A DNA stretch of 64,000 bases from Hormiphora californensis (lineage: Eukaryota; Ctenophora; Tentaculata; Cydippida; Pleurobrachiidae): the NCBI GenBank assembly GCA_020137815.1, contig CM035350.1, forward strand, positions 1,422,335-1,486,334. Reading direction: 5' to 3'. Made by a program: the position numbers and the translations under genes. Below the pieces are notes generated by a model. That model made no database searches. It saw only the letters and a list, made by a program, of their open reading frames with translations, and had not been told where the DNA came from. Each line of letters begins with the position of its first letter. Position 1 is the first letter of the stretch. Below are positions 41,510 through 55,200 of the stretch, piece by piece.

Positions 41510-42260
41510 GAGAGAAGGGGGGGAGAAAGGGGAAAAGAAGAGAGAGAGGAGAAAAGAGAGGGGGAGAGAGAGAGAGAGAGGGGGGAGGAAAAAAAAATTT
41601 AAAAGGGGGGGTTGGGGGGTTTTTTTTTTTTTTTTTTTGGGGGGGGGGGGGGAAAAGGGGTTAAAACCCCCCCCCCTTTTTTTTTTGGGGGGGGGGGGGG
41701 TTTTTTTTTTTAAAAAAAAAAGGGGGGGGGGGGTTTTTTTTTTTCCCCAATATTTCCTCCCTCCCCCCCCTATTTTCCCTTTTCCCCCCCCTCATCTTCT
41801 TGCTCTTTCTCCCCCCCTTTTTTCCCCCCCTTTTTCTCCCTCCCCCTCCTTTCTCCTTTCCCCCTCCTTTTCCCTTCCTTGTCCCCCTTCTCTGTCCTTC
41901 TCTTCTCTTTCTTCTCTTCTCGCTCTGTCTCTGTCCTTTTCGTCTTCTCTGCTCTGTCTCTGTCTCTGTCTCTGTCTCTGTTTTGTCCGTCCCGTCTTTT
42001 CTCTCTCGCCTGGGTTTCGTTCTTCCCCGTTTGCCTGCCCCCTCTTTCGCCCCGTTTTTCGTTTGTTTTTTCTTTCCGTCTCTTCTTGTCCCTTTTTGTT
42101 TGGTTCGCTTGCTTTTTTGTTCTTCTGTTGTCCATCCCCCCCATCTCCCCATCCCCATTTAAACCCCTGCACCTGAGAGTTCCCATAAGAAATAAAGAAG
42201 GGGGGTTTTTGAACACGCTCAGGCCCCTTTAAACCCCCAAGGGGGTTTAAAAAGCGTTAG
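41510..42260. other. Low-complexity homopolymer block, probable assembly artefact
   Basis: About 750 bp of long G, T, A and C runs alternating abruptly (for example 41610-41760), then a C/T-only stretch (41760-42130). The composition differs sharply from both flanks. Overlapping open frames on both strands encode only Arg/Lys/Gly or Ser/Pro/Phe runs. This looks like collapsed or mis-called sequence, not biology. Confidence 0.75.
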
Positions 42261-43066
42261 AAAAAGGGCCCTTCCTACTATCTGTGTGCGGGCACTGAAA
42301 TATTGTAATTATTAGAGATTTTGCAATATGCTATTTTTAGGTCTTTGGAAGAGGTATGTCAAAAAATTGGGATATAACTAGTCTTATTAAATCACCCATT
42401 TAAACCAATTGTGTTGTACAAGACAGTGTTTGTGTTGTTATGACGTGGTACTAACTATCAAGTAGTATATGGAATATGTGTGTGTGGGTGTCTGCTAAAT
42501 GGCTGCACGCAGTTCATTTGAGTGCTGCCTGTTATAACACACATAGTTACAAACAGAAGCTGTAGAACTAATTAATGAACAGGCCCAATGGAGTCACACA
42601 TAATTATGTACATCCGGCCTCTTTTTGACACGGGCATATACGTCACATAACACACACCCATCTTAATCAACTGTGGCACGGACATTACAATATATTATGT
42701 GTAACACGAATAATAACACACTGGTGGGTGTGTAACCATGTATAATACTGGGTCAGAAGGTTGGTATAGTTAGCTTGTCAAATAGTATTTTAGCCCTGTA
42801 AGAGTATAATTCGCCTGACAGATTTAGTCATACTGAGTGAAAGAAAAAGATGAGGGCATGAAAAAGAAAGAGAGAGAGAAAGTCTTGTCTGTCATATGCT
42901 GGGAGAATTGCAGACAGAAAGAGTTAGGTTGAAATCTCATCAAGGGGTTATTCTAGATTCGATTCTGAATTTTAGTTACTCTATTTAGTTACTCTATTTT
43001 CAGTAACAACCATGAAATGAGGATGAAACAATAGAAAACCTCTGGAGATCTACTCCTCTCTCTCTT

Positions 43067-43100
<34 letters not shown>

Positions 43101-43130
43101 CTCTCTCCTCTCTCATCGTCTACTCTCTCA

Positions 43131-43213
<83 letters not shown>

Positions 43214-43392
43214 CGCTCTTGCAGCTCTTCCTTTATCCCTCAACACAATGTCTGGGCATTGTTTGATCATCATAACATATATAATTATTTCCTGGTCTCT
43301 CTGGCCGCGTGTGCTCAATCACCCACTCTCCTATCATCTCAATCACTCTCACTCTCTCCCATCATCTCACTCTCTCTCTCCCAACTCATTCC
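42261..43392. other. Intergenic region upstream of the receptor gene
   Basis: AT-rich unique DNA, then (CT)n from 43050. No gene seen. The receptor promoter or 5' exon should lie here. Confidence 0.5.
43050..43210. repeat. (CT)n microsatellite
   Basis: About 160 bp of CT repeats with a few TCATC interruptions, about 180 bp upstream of the receptor start codon. Confidence 0.95.
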
Positions 43393-46300
43393 ATGCTTCT
43401 GCTTTCTCGAACGTTTGTCCTCTTCCTTCTATTGCCTGTACAATGCAGGGGGAGCACCCTGAATTGCCACAGAGAGAATGTATCGGGCTGGGTTAGGACG
43501 GTCTGTGGAGAGGCGGGTCCTGAGTTAACCCTATACGAGTGTGAGGAAGGAGGTGGACTCTATGGGGCAGCGTACAAGGGGAGCAACTGCTACTTTCAGG
43601 TATAATACCTAACGTCCTAACATTCATCTGTTGTGATTGACTAGTTGAGGTCGTGCCAGATTTATTCCTACCCGTACCCACCCATCCCATTGATTTGTGA
43701 GACAACCCCTCACTCTAATACCTGGCTCTATGCCCCATTATGTTTCAGGTTCCACCTAACTGTGGTGATGGGGTGAGCTACCAATGGTGTGGATGCAATG
43801 GAGCTGAACGAGACAACCTAACTGACTGGTAAGTGGTGTGTTACCACTGCTGCAGTAGTACCAGTGATAACACTCTCATGATATTACTGTCTTTTATCTC
43901 TTTACTACACAGAACAGTATTCATTTTCTCTATAACCCGTATCTCAACCAGCTCTGTGTCATGTCTCTCTCTCATCTCTATATCATCTCTATAATGTGAT
44001 TGAAAACCCCAATCTCTATAAACCGAACCCCAAGCTCTCTCTCTGTGCCGAACGTGCCAAGCCCAAGTTCTCAAATCTGTAAAATATGTATAACACACAG
44101 ACGACTGTTCTTCGCCACAAAATATGCTGTAACCCTTCTTTGATAATGAGAGAGAGAGAGGTCAGAGAGTCAAGCTGCAAACAGGGTCTCACGACACCTA
44201 AGTTGACAGTTTAACCAACAAAGGTCTTACGACAGATGAACCAACACCCCACCCAGGTGTTCAGTGGTGGATAGGAGTGACAGGACAGGACAGAAGGAGC
44301 TGCACGGTCTGTACTGTATCCACACAGAGTGGGCTCCACACCCTGGGTTCTATGGCTGGGTACCACCACCAGACGTGTGTGATGGGGTGAGGCACTGCTC
44401 TGATGGATCTGACGAACTAGACTGCTCCGGAGGTATGTGCGTCATGCAGTACTGCTTCAGTAATTGAAGTGACCTCGAGACTTGAATCCATTCAACTCGG
44501 TCCCCCCTCGTGCGTAATAACTACCATCATGTCTAGGGAAATGGTTGTGTTTGAAGTGAGAATGATTGAATAGAAATGTTAATTATTCATGACAACTCGA
44601 TTGCTATTGTTTAGGTCACGAATTACCAGGATTCATCGCGGCATGATCTTAACAATATATATCCATTCAGGGATAACATGCCAAAAGACTCTGTCACGGG
44701 GATCCGTTAATGATTTTGGGTGGTTGCCAAGTTCCTTCTTGTGTGATGGAATCAACCATTGTCTGAATGGTGAAGGTCAGTGTCATCCTCCTGTTATATC
44801 AATGCAGTAATCATTCTTTCCGTTATAGTCGAGAAGACTGCCGACTGGTCACGGCGTGCCCGAGGGTAGTTTAACATTTGTTTGAGTGCACACCTCCAAT
44901 TCCGGTTGTAACTGGTCGGGAAGACCTCCCTGAAGGTCGTGGCGGTGCGGGAAAAATAGGGTAGACCTGCTGCGGCTTCAGAAAATTGAGAAAAAGATAG
45001 CTATCTTTTTTTTCACTTTGAAAATAAGACGTTTTTTATTAAAAGATCCTTGATCAGTGAGATACGGTTGTCCCCCACCTATTTTTTGACGTAGAATCGA
45101 ATGCCGTTGAAGTCAAATCTCTAAAATGTTGGCAAAATGGAGAAAATCACGTTTTTAGGTGTTTTTTGGTGAAAAAAGCGTTCAAACTGGTAGTAGATGA
45201 TGGGATAGAGTCCCAAAAATATCATAAATCGATTTTTTGGGTCTTTTTCGTTCTAGGAACAGAGTTTCATGAAAATCTGGTACAACGCCTATTCTCCGTT
45301 TGCTTTCAAAGAAGGTGAATATTGCTCTAATTTAGCCAATTTTGAAGAAAAGGCGTCCAAAATGATACCAGTTGACAGGATAGAGTCCCAAAAACGTGAA
45401 AATCATCAATTTTAGGCATTTTATACCCTAGAAACAAATGGACATGGTGGTCGAATGATATTTTTTATCTCGGTAGGCCTCTGAAGTATGTGGAAATAGC
45501 CACAATGTAGAGATTGTGGTAAATTAATGTGAATAAACGTTTACCAAACCCACTTTAGCACCTGCTAAGTTGAAGAGTGGCTCTTGCATAATCCAGAAGC
45601 CCACTAAAGTGGGTTTGGTAAACGTTTATTCACATTAATTTACCACAATCTCTACATTGTGGCTATTTCCACATACTTCAGAGGCCTACCGAGATAAAAA
45701 ATATCATTCGACCACCATGTCCATTTGTTTCTAGGGTATAAAATGCCTAAAATTGATGATTTTCACGTTTTTGGGACTCTATCCTGTCAACTGGTATCAT
45801 TTTGGACGCCTTTTCTTCAAAATTGGCTAAATTAGAGCAATATTCACCTTCTTTGAAAGCAAACGGAGAATAGGCGTTGTACCAGATTTTCATGAAACTC
45901 TGTTCCTAGAACGAAAAAGACCCAAAAAATCGATTTATGATATTTTTGGGACTCTATCCCATCATCTACTACCAGTTTGAACGCTTTTTTCACCAAAAAA
46001 CACCTAAAAACGTGATTTTCTCCATTTTGCCAACATTTTAGAGATTTGACTTCAACGGCATTCGATTCTACGTCAAAAAATAGGTGGGGGACAACCGTAT
46101 CTTACTGATCAAGGATCTTTTAATAAAAAACGTCTTATTTTCAAAGTGAAAAAAAGATAGCTATCTTTTTCTCAATTTTCTGAAGCCGCAGCAGGTCTAC
46201 CCTATTTTTCCCGCACCGCCACGACCTTCAGGGAGGTCTTCCCGACCAGTTACAACCGGAATTGGAGGTGTGCACTCAAACAAATGTTAAACTACCCTCG

Positions 46301-49135
46301 GGCACGCCGTGTGGTAACCATTTTGGTTTTTTTAACCTCTCTTTCTCTCTGTGCGAATAATTTCCTGTTAGTTCCTAACATTCCCGTCTAACTCAACCAC
46401 TCCTGTTCAACCACTCCGTTAGATGAAAGAGAGGAGGAGTGCGGTACGGAATGCGAGAAGTTTCTATCCCAGTGGACTAGGCATCTTCAAATCATGGCAC
46501 CAGAGGACAGATGTACCTATATCAGGACAGACTTCCTGAAAGATTTTATCAGGTACTAGCACCAACTAGATAATATATGGGAATCTCCATAAACGTCTCG
46601 GGAATCTCTTCTCTCTTCAGACGAGTCATAGTGCTTTAGGCTAGGAGAGCTATCTCGATCCAGATAGCGTTCTTATATCGCTCTCTCTACTCTCGCTCTC
46701 GCTCTTATACTCTCTCTTCTATCTCATCTCTCTCTCTCTCTCTCTCTCTTCTCTGAAGAGAAGGAGAGCGTGGGAGAACTTTATTGGGAGCCAACAGTAC
46801 TATATAACCAGAAAGTGGTTGGTGAAAAATGAGACGAACCAGAAATATAGTGTTATTTTTAAATCTCAACTCTATGAATTGATTAAACTCAAACTTTTCG
46901 AGGATTTTTGAATAAATTACGGTAAAGTGCTAGAGAACATAAAATAATAATCTTGTCATAATACTTAATTTTCTCGCGCCGCCAACCCCATCTGAGCGCA
47001 CTGTCGGATCAAATTGGGGTCTGGCGCCGCGGCGGTTTACTGGTTTGTCGGTGTCTCCCAATCGAAACTTTCAATAATAGTTTAACCGATCGTGATCAAT
47101 CATCCCACTCGTTGCCATTTATAGATTGACGTGACGTTAATGGTTTTATGTTATTTTAAATACCCTTCGTTCTTTTTAAATACCCCCGTTATCCTCTTCA
47201 CCAGGTTGAACTGCAGCGCCGAACAAGAGGACTCCCCTTCTGCAATCCGGTGTACCCACTCTGGCGTGCCCGTGACCCTACCAGAAATGTTTCTGTGTAA
47301 CGGGTGTCACGAGTGTGACTACCATGAGGACGAGGATGACTGTAGTAGGGGTCACAAGAGTGAGGGAGTGTGCAAAGGGAAGGACTGTGGAGGGAAAGAG
47401 TGCAAAGGGAAGGACTGTGGAGGGAAGGAGTGCAAAGGGAAGGACTGTGGAGGAGGAAGGACTGTGGAGAGCGATATGAGGTGTCCAACAAGATACGGTT
47501 AGTTTTGATATTTTCACTTGTGTGATAGCATTCCTGCCACATGTTGTTGCCTTACTCAGCAAGCCACATATACAGGGTGTCCCACTGTCTTTGCGTGACC
47601 TGCGATTACTGGTCATGACCGGGTTCCGTCAAATTAATCAAAACTTATCGAAAAATTGGTCAAAATGGTTCTAACAAAAACCAGTGTTCTAGAGAATTGT
47701 CTCGCGAACATTTTGGTTGCAAGATTGACGTTCCAAGTCTTACCAATCGTCAGATATACCGTCCTAAAGTCAAAAATACGTGTTCAAGAAATCCGACCGG
47801 GGTTCACGTTTTGAAAAATTCACAAATGCAAAGTTGCTCGGATCACATTGCATCCCACATAAGAGTTGTGGGAAATTGTCTGGCGGTCATTTTGGTACCC
47901 GGGTTTTTGTCCTAGCTCAATGTTTAGAGTGTCTTATGACTGTCTAAAGACGAAATTCAACCAGCATTTTTGAGGGGATCACGTGTCATCAACAAATGGG
48001 TAAAATGATTTGAAATTTACAAGAGCTTCATTGGAATCGTCTAAGGTTCATTTTGATACCATGGTTTTTTCCATAGCTCTACGTTTAAGTTGCGTTATGA
48101 CTGTAGGAACATGAAGATTTTTCTATGCTGAGTCTTAGTTGGTATCGGCTCACAACCCCTAATTAGGTGGCTCGGTGTCGTGTGTAATCCCATGATAATC
48201 AGCACATATCGTCTCAATTTCATCGAGACACTTGACAGGGTTGTTATGACGATTTGGCAAGGCCCCTGTTAATGTGTAGGATACGCAAGTGGTCTATCTC
48301 AACCCTATCATGCACTAAGATGTTATTCAAGCAGCTATGAGCTTCATAACAGGGCAAAATGCAATGCGATACCTGAGACCACTTTTGGGAAAATTCCAGT
48401 TCTGACAGTCATAAGACACTCTAAACATTGAGCTAGGATAAAAACCCGGGTACCAAAATGACCGCCAGACAATTTCCTACAACTCTTATCAGAAATGCAA
48501 TGTGATCCGAGCAACTTTGCATATGTGAATTTTTCAAAACGTGAACCCCGGTCGGATTTCATGAACACGTAATTTTGACTTTACGACGATATATCTGACG
48601 GTTGGTAAGACTTGGAAAGTCAATCTTGCAACTAAAATGTTCGCGAGACAATTCTCTAGAACACTGGTTTTTGTTAGAACCATTTTGACCAATTTTTCGA
48701 TGAGTTTTGGTTAGTTTAATGGAGCCCGGTCATGACCCAAAATCTCAGGTCACGCAAAGACAGTGGGACACCCTGTACAGTATGTACATTGTACACACCT
48801 TAGTTGGTGTTGAAAATCTCAAATCAAAATTATATTATTAGACAATTAAGAACATTCTGACACAAAGCTAAATAAAAATCAAGGTTGTTACTTTGAAGAC
48901 GCCAGAGACGTCTAATTTGATAGTAAAAGCTGTCATAATGCTGCTTCTGAAAATTTTTTATATCCCCTCTTCCCCTCTCTATCATTCTTATCTGCTTTGA
49001 CAAGTCTCACCAACTTTATACCAGCTATCTGACAATATAAACCTGTATGATTTTATGTCTCACCCCACCTGGGTCCCACTCTATCTACCTCTCACTCTCT
49101 GCTCCTCCCCTCTCACTCTCTCCGCTCCTCCCCTC

Positions 49136-49210
<75 letters not shown>

Positions 49211-52200
49211 TCTCTCTCACTATATAACCCTTCATCCCATATCCCAGGAAACTATGTGAACGTCTCCAGGGAGGGTATGTGTAACGGAGTGCCGGACTCC
49301 CGGTGCCAGGGTGAGGCAGATGAGGCCCACTGTGAGAACATGAGTTGTCAGAGGAGAGATTGGAAGAGTGACGATCAACATGATCACACTAACCACCTTC
49401 ATAAACATCAGATTTGTGATGGAGTCAGGGACTGCAAAGGTAATGAGGGGGGTAGAGATGGAGTCAGGGACTTAATCGTGGGGGGGGGTACGTGGTATCA
49501 GAATGGAAAGAGAGAGAGAGGCGGAGAAAGCAGCAGAGTACTGCATCTGCTCTAGGGCGGGGTACAACAATGTAATATGTGGATGGGACATTGCATGCAT
49601 GACGTCCGATTTATTTACGTCCGTTCCAGTTTAAAGAATTCTTCTTTTTTTCTTCGATTTTAAAGTTCTAAAAGTATCAAAGCTAGGGATAAATTGAGGT
49701 TTGACTGCATTACGACTTCTAAATATACGACAGGGGGAAGAATGGTAAGGGGGTCTTTAATTGTCTCACAACAAAGGGATGCTTGTCAATGTCAATCTCT
49801 AAAATGAAAACATTGATTGTTGAGAGTGTAGTGCACAAACCCCTTTCCTTTTTTGGGTTAAAGACTTCCACTCCTGTTCACAAATAGAGACCACACAGCA
49901 CAATCATTGTGTGTGGGTTCCGACTTCCTATTATTATTCCAATGATTACCCCTTTGAACGCTTCTCATATTAATATAAAACCACAAGCCCCCCTCCCCCA
50001 CAAACTTCCCCAATACACCACTAGCCCCCACTTCCCCAATGCAGCTATATAAAACACCACTACCTACCCCCACACGCTTCCCCAAAACTTCTTGGTGGGT
50101 GGTCCCCCATTATCAAACTTGACATTTCTTTTTGACTTCTCTAGCTCGCCATCCATTGGGCAATATTTCAACAATTCTCGAACTTGCACATCTCATCACA
50201 TGGTGTCTCGGAGGGGGGATCAAATCGAGGGCCGGGGGGGGGGGGTATCACATAAATGGGGTGGACATCAAATAATGATGGTACATAACTGTCCCTGTCA
50301 TTTAAATTACATCAAACCGTGACCAGAGCTGGAATTCACATGAAACTGATCATAACCATCTCCCCCGCCCAGGAAATGAGGACGAGAGAAGGTGTGATAA
50401 GGAGATAGAGTGCTCCCGAGTCTACACAACAACTGTAAATAACATCCCAGAGAGGTGGCTATGTGATGGGGTAAGTGTGTCCAGAACATACTGACAGAGA
50501 CAATCCTTGTGTTTTGGTGCACTAAGTCGCTTATCGCGTGTAACAACTAACAAATGTTCTTATCTGTCCCATCCGCATAGTATTCTAGAACATTTTACAG
50601 TATATTGGTGCTACATTCAGTCCTACCCCTTATCTGTGTTCAATCGTTTTTGTTTATCTTCATCTCCGATCCACTGGAAATGCATATACCTCTCATCTCA
50701 TCATCAACAACATCACGGTACCAATCATCCATCAAAATTCTGTAAGTTCACCTGTCCGTATTGTCTGTTCACAGATTGTGTAAAGTTTATATTGTGAATG
50801 TAATTTACTATTCAAAACACGGTAAACATCGGGATTCCAAACCCAAACTCAAGAAATTCTCAAAGGCAAAACGTTACCTTGTTCCAGACCAAACTAAACT
50901 CAAGACACTCTCAAAGGCAAAACGTTACCTTGATCCAGACTAAACCAAACTCAAGACTCTCTCAAAGGCAAAACGTTACCTTGTTCCAGACTCAGAAGCT
51001 GACAGGACATAAAGCTTGCGTGAGAGTGCCCGAATACAGACCACAAACAGTTAGAATATCAGAGAAATTTTGTTTGATTTTGGTGTAATTTTGAGCGTGA
51101 TATTTTAGCTACTATCTTTCATACAGACCACAGACTTTATGACAGGTTGCAACACCGTTCTGTCGTGCGGCAGAGTTTGGTACGCTATAACCTAGAGCCA
51201 CACACACACACACACATACTGACCACCATGTTCGGGTCAATATCCCCTTTCTTTATTTGAACGAAAGTTTTCTTCTAGAAAGAGGTAATTTATTCCAAAT
51301 TTGTCATTTTTGTCTGTCGTCAACGCGGTTCTGTTCAAGTTTATTGGTCACCAACTCTGCGAGCATATTATACCTTTTTCTTCTAACTCAACGACATTCC
51401 TCAAAAACTTCTTTGCCAAACATACTTAAGTAGTAACCGTGGTAACGCTGTCCAACACTAAGGGGCCGGAGCCAGGAGGGACATTCCAAAAGACATGCAC
51501 ATTTTACAAAATATGTCAAGCATACTAAGTTGCAGGGTGAATATATTTCTACTACTTATCCGGCCGAGTATTCTCCATTTTCTTCAAGCATACAGGGCCC
51601 CTCTGATCTCACCTCTAATTACGGGGACATTTTACCGGCCCGGTGTCTCCCATAATTGTCTCAAAATATTTTTGCTGCACTACATGCATTTCCCAACGAC
51701 TGACAAACAACTTTATCACCCCAATTTCCCATGATAATCACAACTTCCTCACTCCCCTAGGTTCACCTATAGGGTTAACTAATCAACACTCCCCCAGGTT
51801 CAGGACTATAGGGTTAACTAAACAACACTCCCCTAGGTTCAGGACTGTGAGGATGGAAGAGATGAGGACAGGTCACTGTGGTTAGAGTGTGCAGATAAGA
51901 GTCGGTGTTACACCAACAGTAGCCGGTGTGATGGGTTCATGGACTGTTCAGATGGCAGTGACGAAATCGATTGTGCTAGAAGAATCGGTGAGTGAGATAA
52001 GAAGGACGTGAGAGAATGAGAGAGAATTGTTGCATGCGATGATATAACGTCATCCTAGAACTCTTGTTTGGTTGTAACCACGGTATTACATCACACTTGT
52101 TGTGATAGTAACCATGGTAACCATTAAATCACACTTGTTGTTACTATCACCCTCCTACTCAGGTTTTAAGTGTTCCCGGGGGGAGCCGCGTGTAATTGAC

Positions 52201-55200
52201 GTGGCAGATATATGTGATGGGACCCCGGACTGCCTGAGTGGCATTGACGAGCGTTATTGTGGTAACCGACCCGTTCACCCCTCCTGGGAGAGTATATCCA
52301 GTGACCTGTGTGAGGAGGAATGCGGGAGTTTCACCCGTGATTACCTGTCACCAGATTTGGAGGTGCACAGAAAGGTGTACAGTTTTAATAACACCCGCAC
52401 CTGTGCTAACCTATACTCCTCCGAATACGTGACATTGGCATGCAGTGGTAAGTGTGAGATTTTAATTTAATATTGATTCCCTCCTCTCCTGCTTGTAGCT
52501 TTTAAGTATGTTTAAAAAGCTTTTCTCGTGTTCCCAAAGAACAACTTTTCTTATCGCTCGACCAGAACACTGATATTTTGAAAGGTTTTAACATTTTAAA
52601 ACATTAAAAACGTTTCTTCCCCTCCCTCCCTCCCTCCCCCTCTCTCTCCTAGCTCCCCTCTCTCTCTCCTAGCTCCCCTCTCTCTTATCACTAATAACGT
52701 CACACAGGGATGTGTAAGGAGGAGCACGATATGGAGGCACTATGTTCCCTGGTAGAGGTGAGTCAATGTGAACATGCCCTGGAACAGATCAACTCCTACC
52801 ACGAGGGAACCATACACACCTACGCCAGGATCCTACCTGGACGAGACTTTGAACGGAAGGTATTGGACTGGGTGTACAACATGTTTATCAGTGGTTATTA
52901 ACTCAGGGTCTTGTCCAGACTCATTCACGTTATGCAGTCTGATGTAATAAAAGGTCCCCACCTTCCTGATGTGAACCCCACAATTCAACCCCCAACTCTA
53001 CCTCGGCTAACCCCCCCCCCTCCCCTCCTTCAGGTGTCCCACCCCTTACCTCCCTGACAATCCTCCCCCAGGTGTTCCCGTGTGGTGATGGGAGGTGTAT
53101 CCCGGTAGACCGGGTGTGTGATCTGGTTAATGATTGTGGACACTGGGAGGACGAGACTCACTGCAAGAACCACTACCAGTGCACCGGGACAACCAAACTC
53201 ATCACTTCCTCTCAGGTTAGAAGAATGCAAGAAAGCCAGTTCGAATTAGATCAAAAATATCCATAAAAGGATACATTGGAGCTGAGGGACGTATGTAGTA
53301 TAGAATAGAGGGAATGTGGATGATTGAGTTGACAGAGAATGTAGTGGTAAAGAGTTTATGAGGCGCATCTAACTATCAGTAATAGAAGGAAGGTGTACCG
53401 GCGACCTCTTTTGGTAAACATGAAAACAAGGGATTGGTTTACTGTTTCGGCGTCCACGTTGAGTTCTAGGAAATAGAAAATAGAGGGGCTAGTGTGGTTA
53501 AGAGGTTGTCAAAGATGGTAAATATTGGAGTGAGAGAGTAAGAAAAAGAAAGGAATTCAAAGTCATGACGTAATATCACTCAAAGGTGATATTTTCTCAC
53601 CCTTTATGTTGGTGGGGGTGTCATCTTTATCTCTCAGTCTCCCTCTCTCATACATTTTGTAAAGCACTCCCAACCATCTTCAATAACGTCAGATATGTTA
53701 TATACCCCCGTCACTCAACTAGATGCTTGCCTAGCTAGACCCTGTTTCGCACCCCCCGCCCGTTCCTTTATAAATATAAAGGGAGGGTTAGAACATAACA
53801 ACTAGATGCTACTATAAAAGCAACCCATCTCTATCTCAAGGTGACAACTATGTGCCAATTGAGCTCAAGGCTCTATTGGATACACGCGGCTGACTCCCGA
53901 AATAGCTCAGTCACCCCTCGTCTTTTTAGCACCTATTTTCTGACCCAGCATCTTTCATCATCATTGCCTAGCTAGACTGTGTTTCGCGCGCCCCGCCCTT
54001 TACAAATGTAAAGGAGGGTTAGAACATAACAACATCATCACACTAGCTCCCCATTGCATCACCTCCCCCTCCTTATTTGTAAACCATCACCTAACATTAT
54101 AAACCTGTAAACCTTCCTATCCTCCAGGTGTGTGATGGGAGGGTGGACTGTCTCGATGGTAGTGACGAGTGTGGTAGGATCCTGTCCGGCCCCCTCCCTC
54201 CTCTCCACAGAGAGTCACAAACTCCACTCCCAGGTGGTGGAGACTCTAGTGACCCTGATGGGCATCATGGGCATGATCCTGAACACTATTACATTCTTCC
54301 TCCTAGCAGCATCACCAGTCACGTGATCACTTCCGGTACTCCCAGAAGACCATCAACTTCATCCTGCTAAAGGGTGCCTCAATTGCAGCAGTGGGACTCT
54401 CTACCTACCTCTTCCTGCTCAGTTGGAAGAGTCATGCTCACGGAGGGGGTTCCGGTGACTTTAGTTATTGTCTAGGTAAGGGTGACTGGTTGAGGTCTTC
54501 AACATGTGAGGAGTTGGGCATGCTCAGCACAACTAGTCTCCTGGCATTTGTTACCCTTATCACCATCTCCAACATCATTTCCACCAGATACAACCTGGGT
54601 AGGTGTACCCCCGAGGTGGCAGGAGGGGGTGTTGGGATAGGGGCTGGTAATGCAGCTACATGGAGCGCTAAAAGTGCCTTCATCTTTCTAACCCTCCTGG
54701 TATTCTTCCTCTCCTTCTGTACCTCCTACATACCCCATCTCAAGCTATATGAGAACGTGTTTGGGGAAGATGTGATATACGATAAGCTGCCCTCAGCTAA
54801 CGGAACCCGAGCCCACTTTAAACGGGTCACCCGCGATTACTATGATGGTAACGTTCACCCACAAACCTGGGACGAGATCCACGATCTGGTGAGGGGCATG
54901 TTTGTGGGTCTTCTCGAGCCTGTCCGGTACTCCTTCATAAAACTTTACGGTGGAACTGATATCTGTGCATTTCCCCTGCTGGTCACCACGAACAGTCGAC
55001 CCAAGGCCATCTACCAAAGTGCCGTGTTAGTGTTCCTCGTTCTTTCAGTTAACCTAAACCTCCTGATGACTCTGCTGTCTGCACTGTTTGGGGGACACAC
55101 CAAGACTGATTTCCCTCACCATCTGGTTCAACTGTACTGCATCCTCGGTGTTGGATCTCTCTGCCCCTGGGTATTCCTTTGCTCCCTGCACACCCTTGGT

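Noticed and set aside
41637-42232. Overlapping open frames of 100-180 aa on both strands
   Set aside because: They arise from homopolymer and C/T-only sequence that looks like an artefact.
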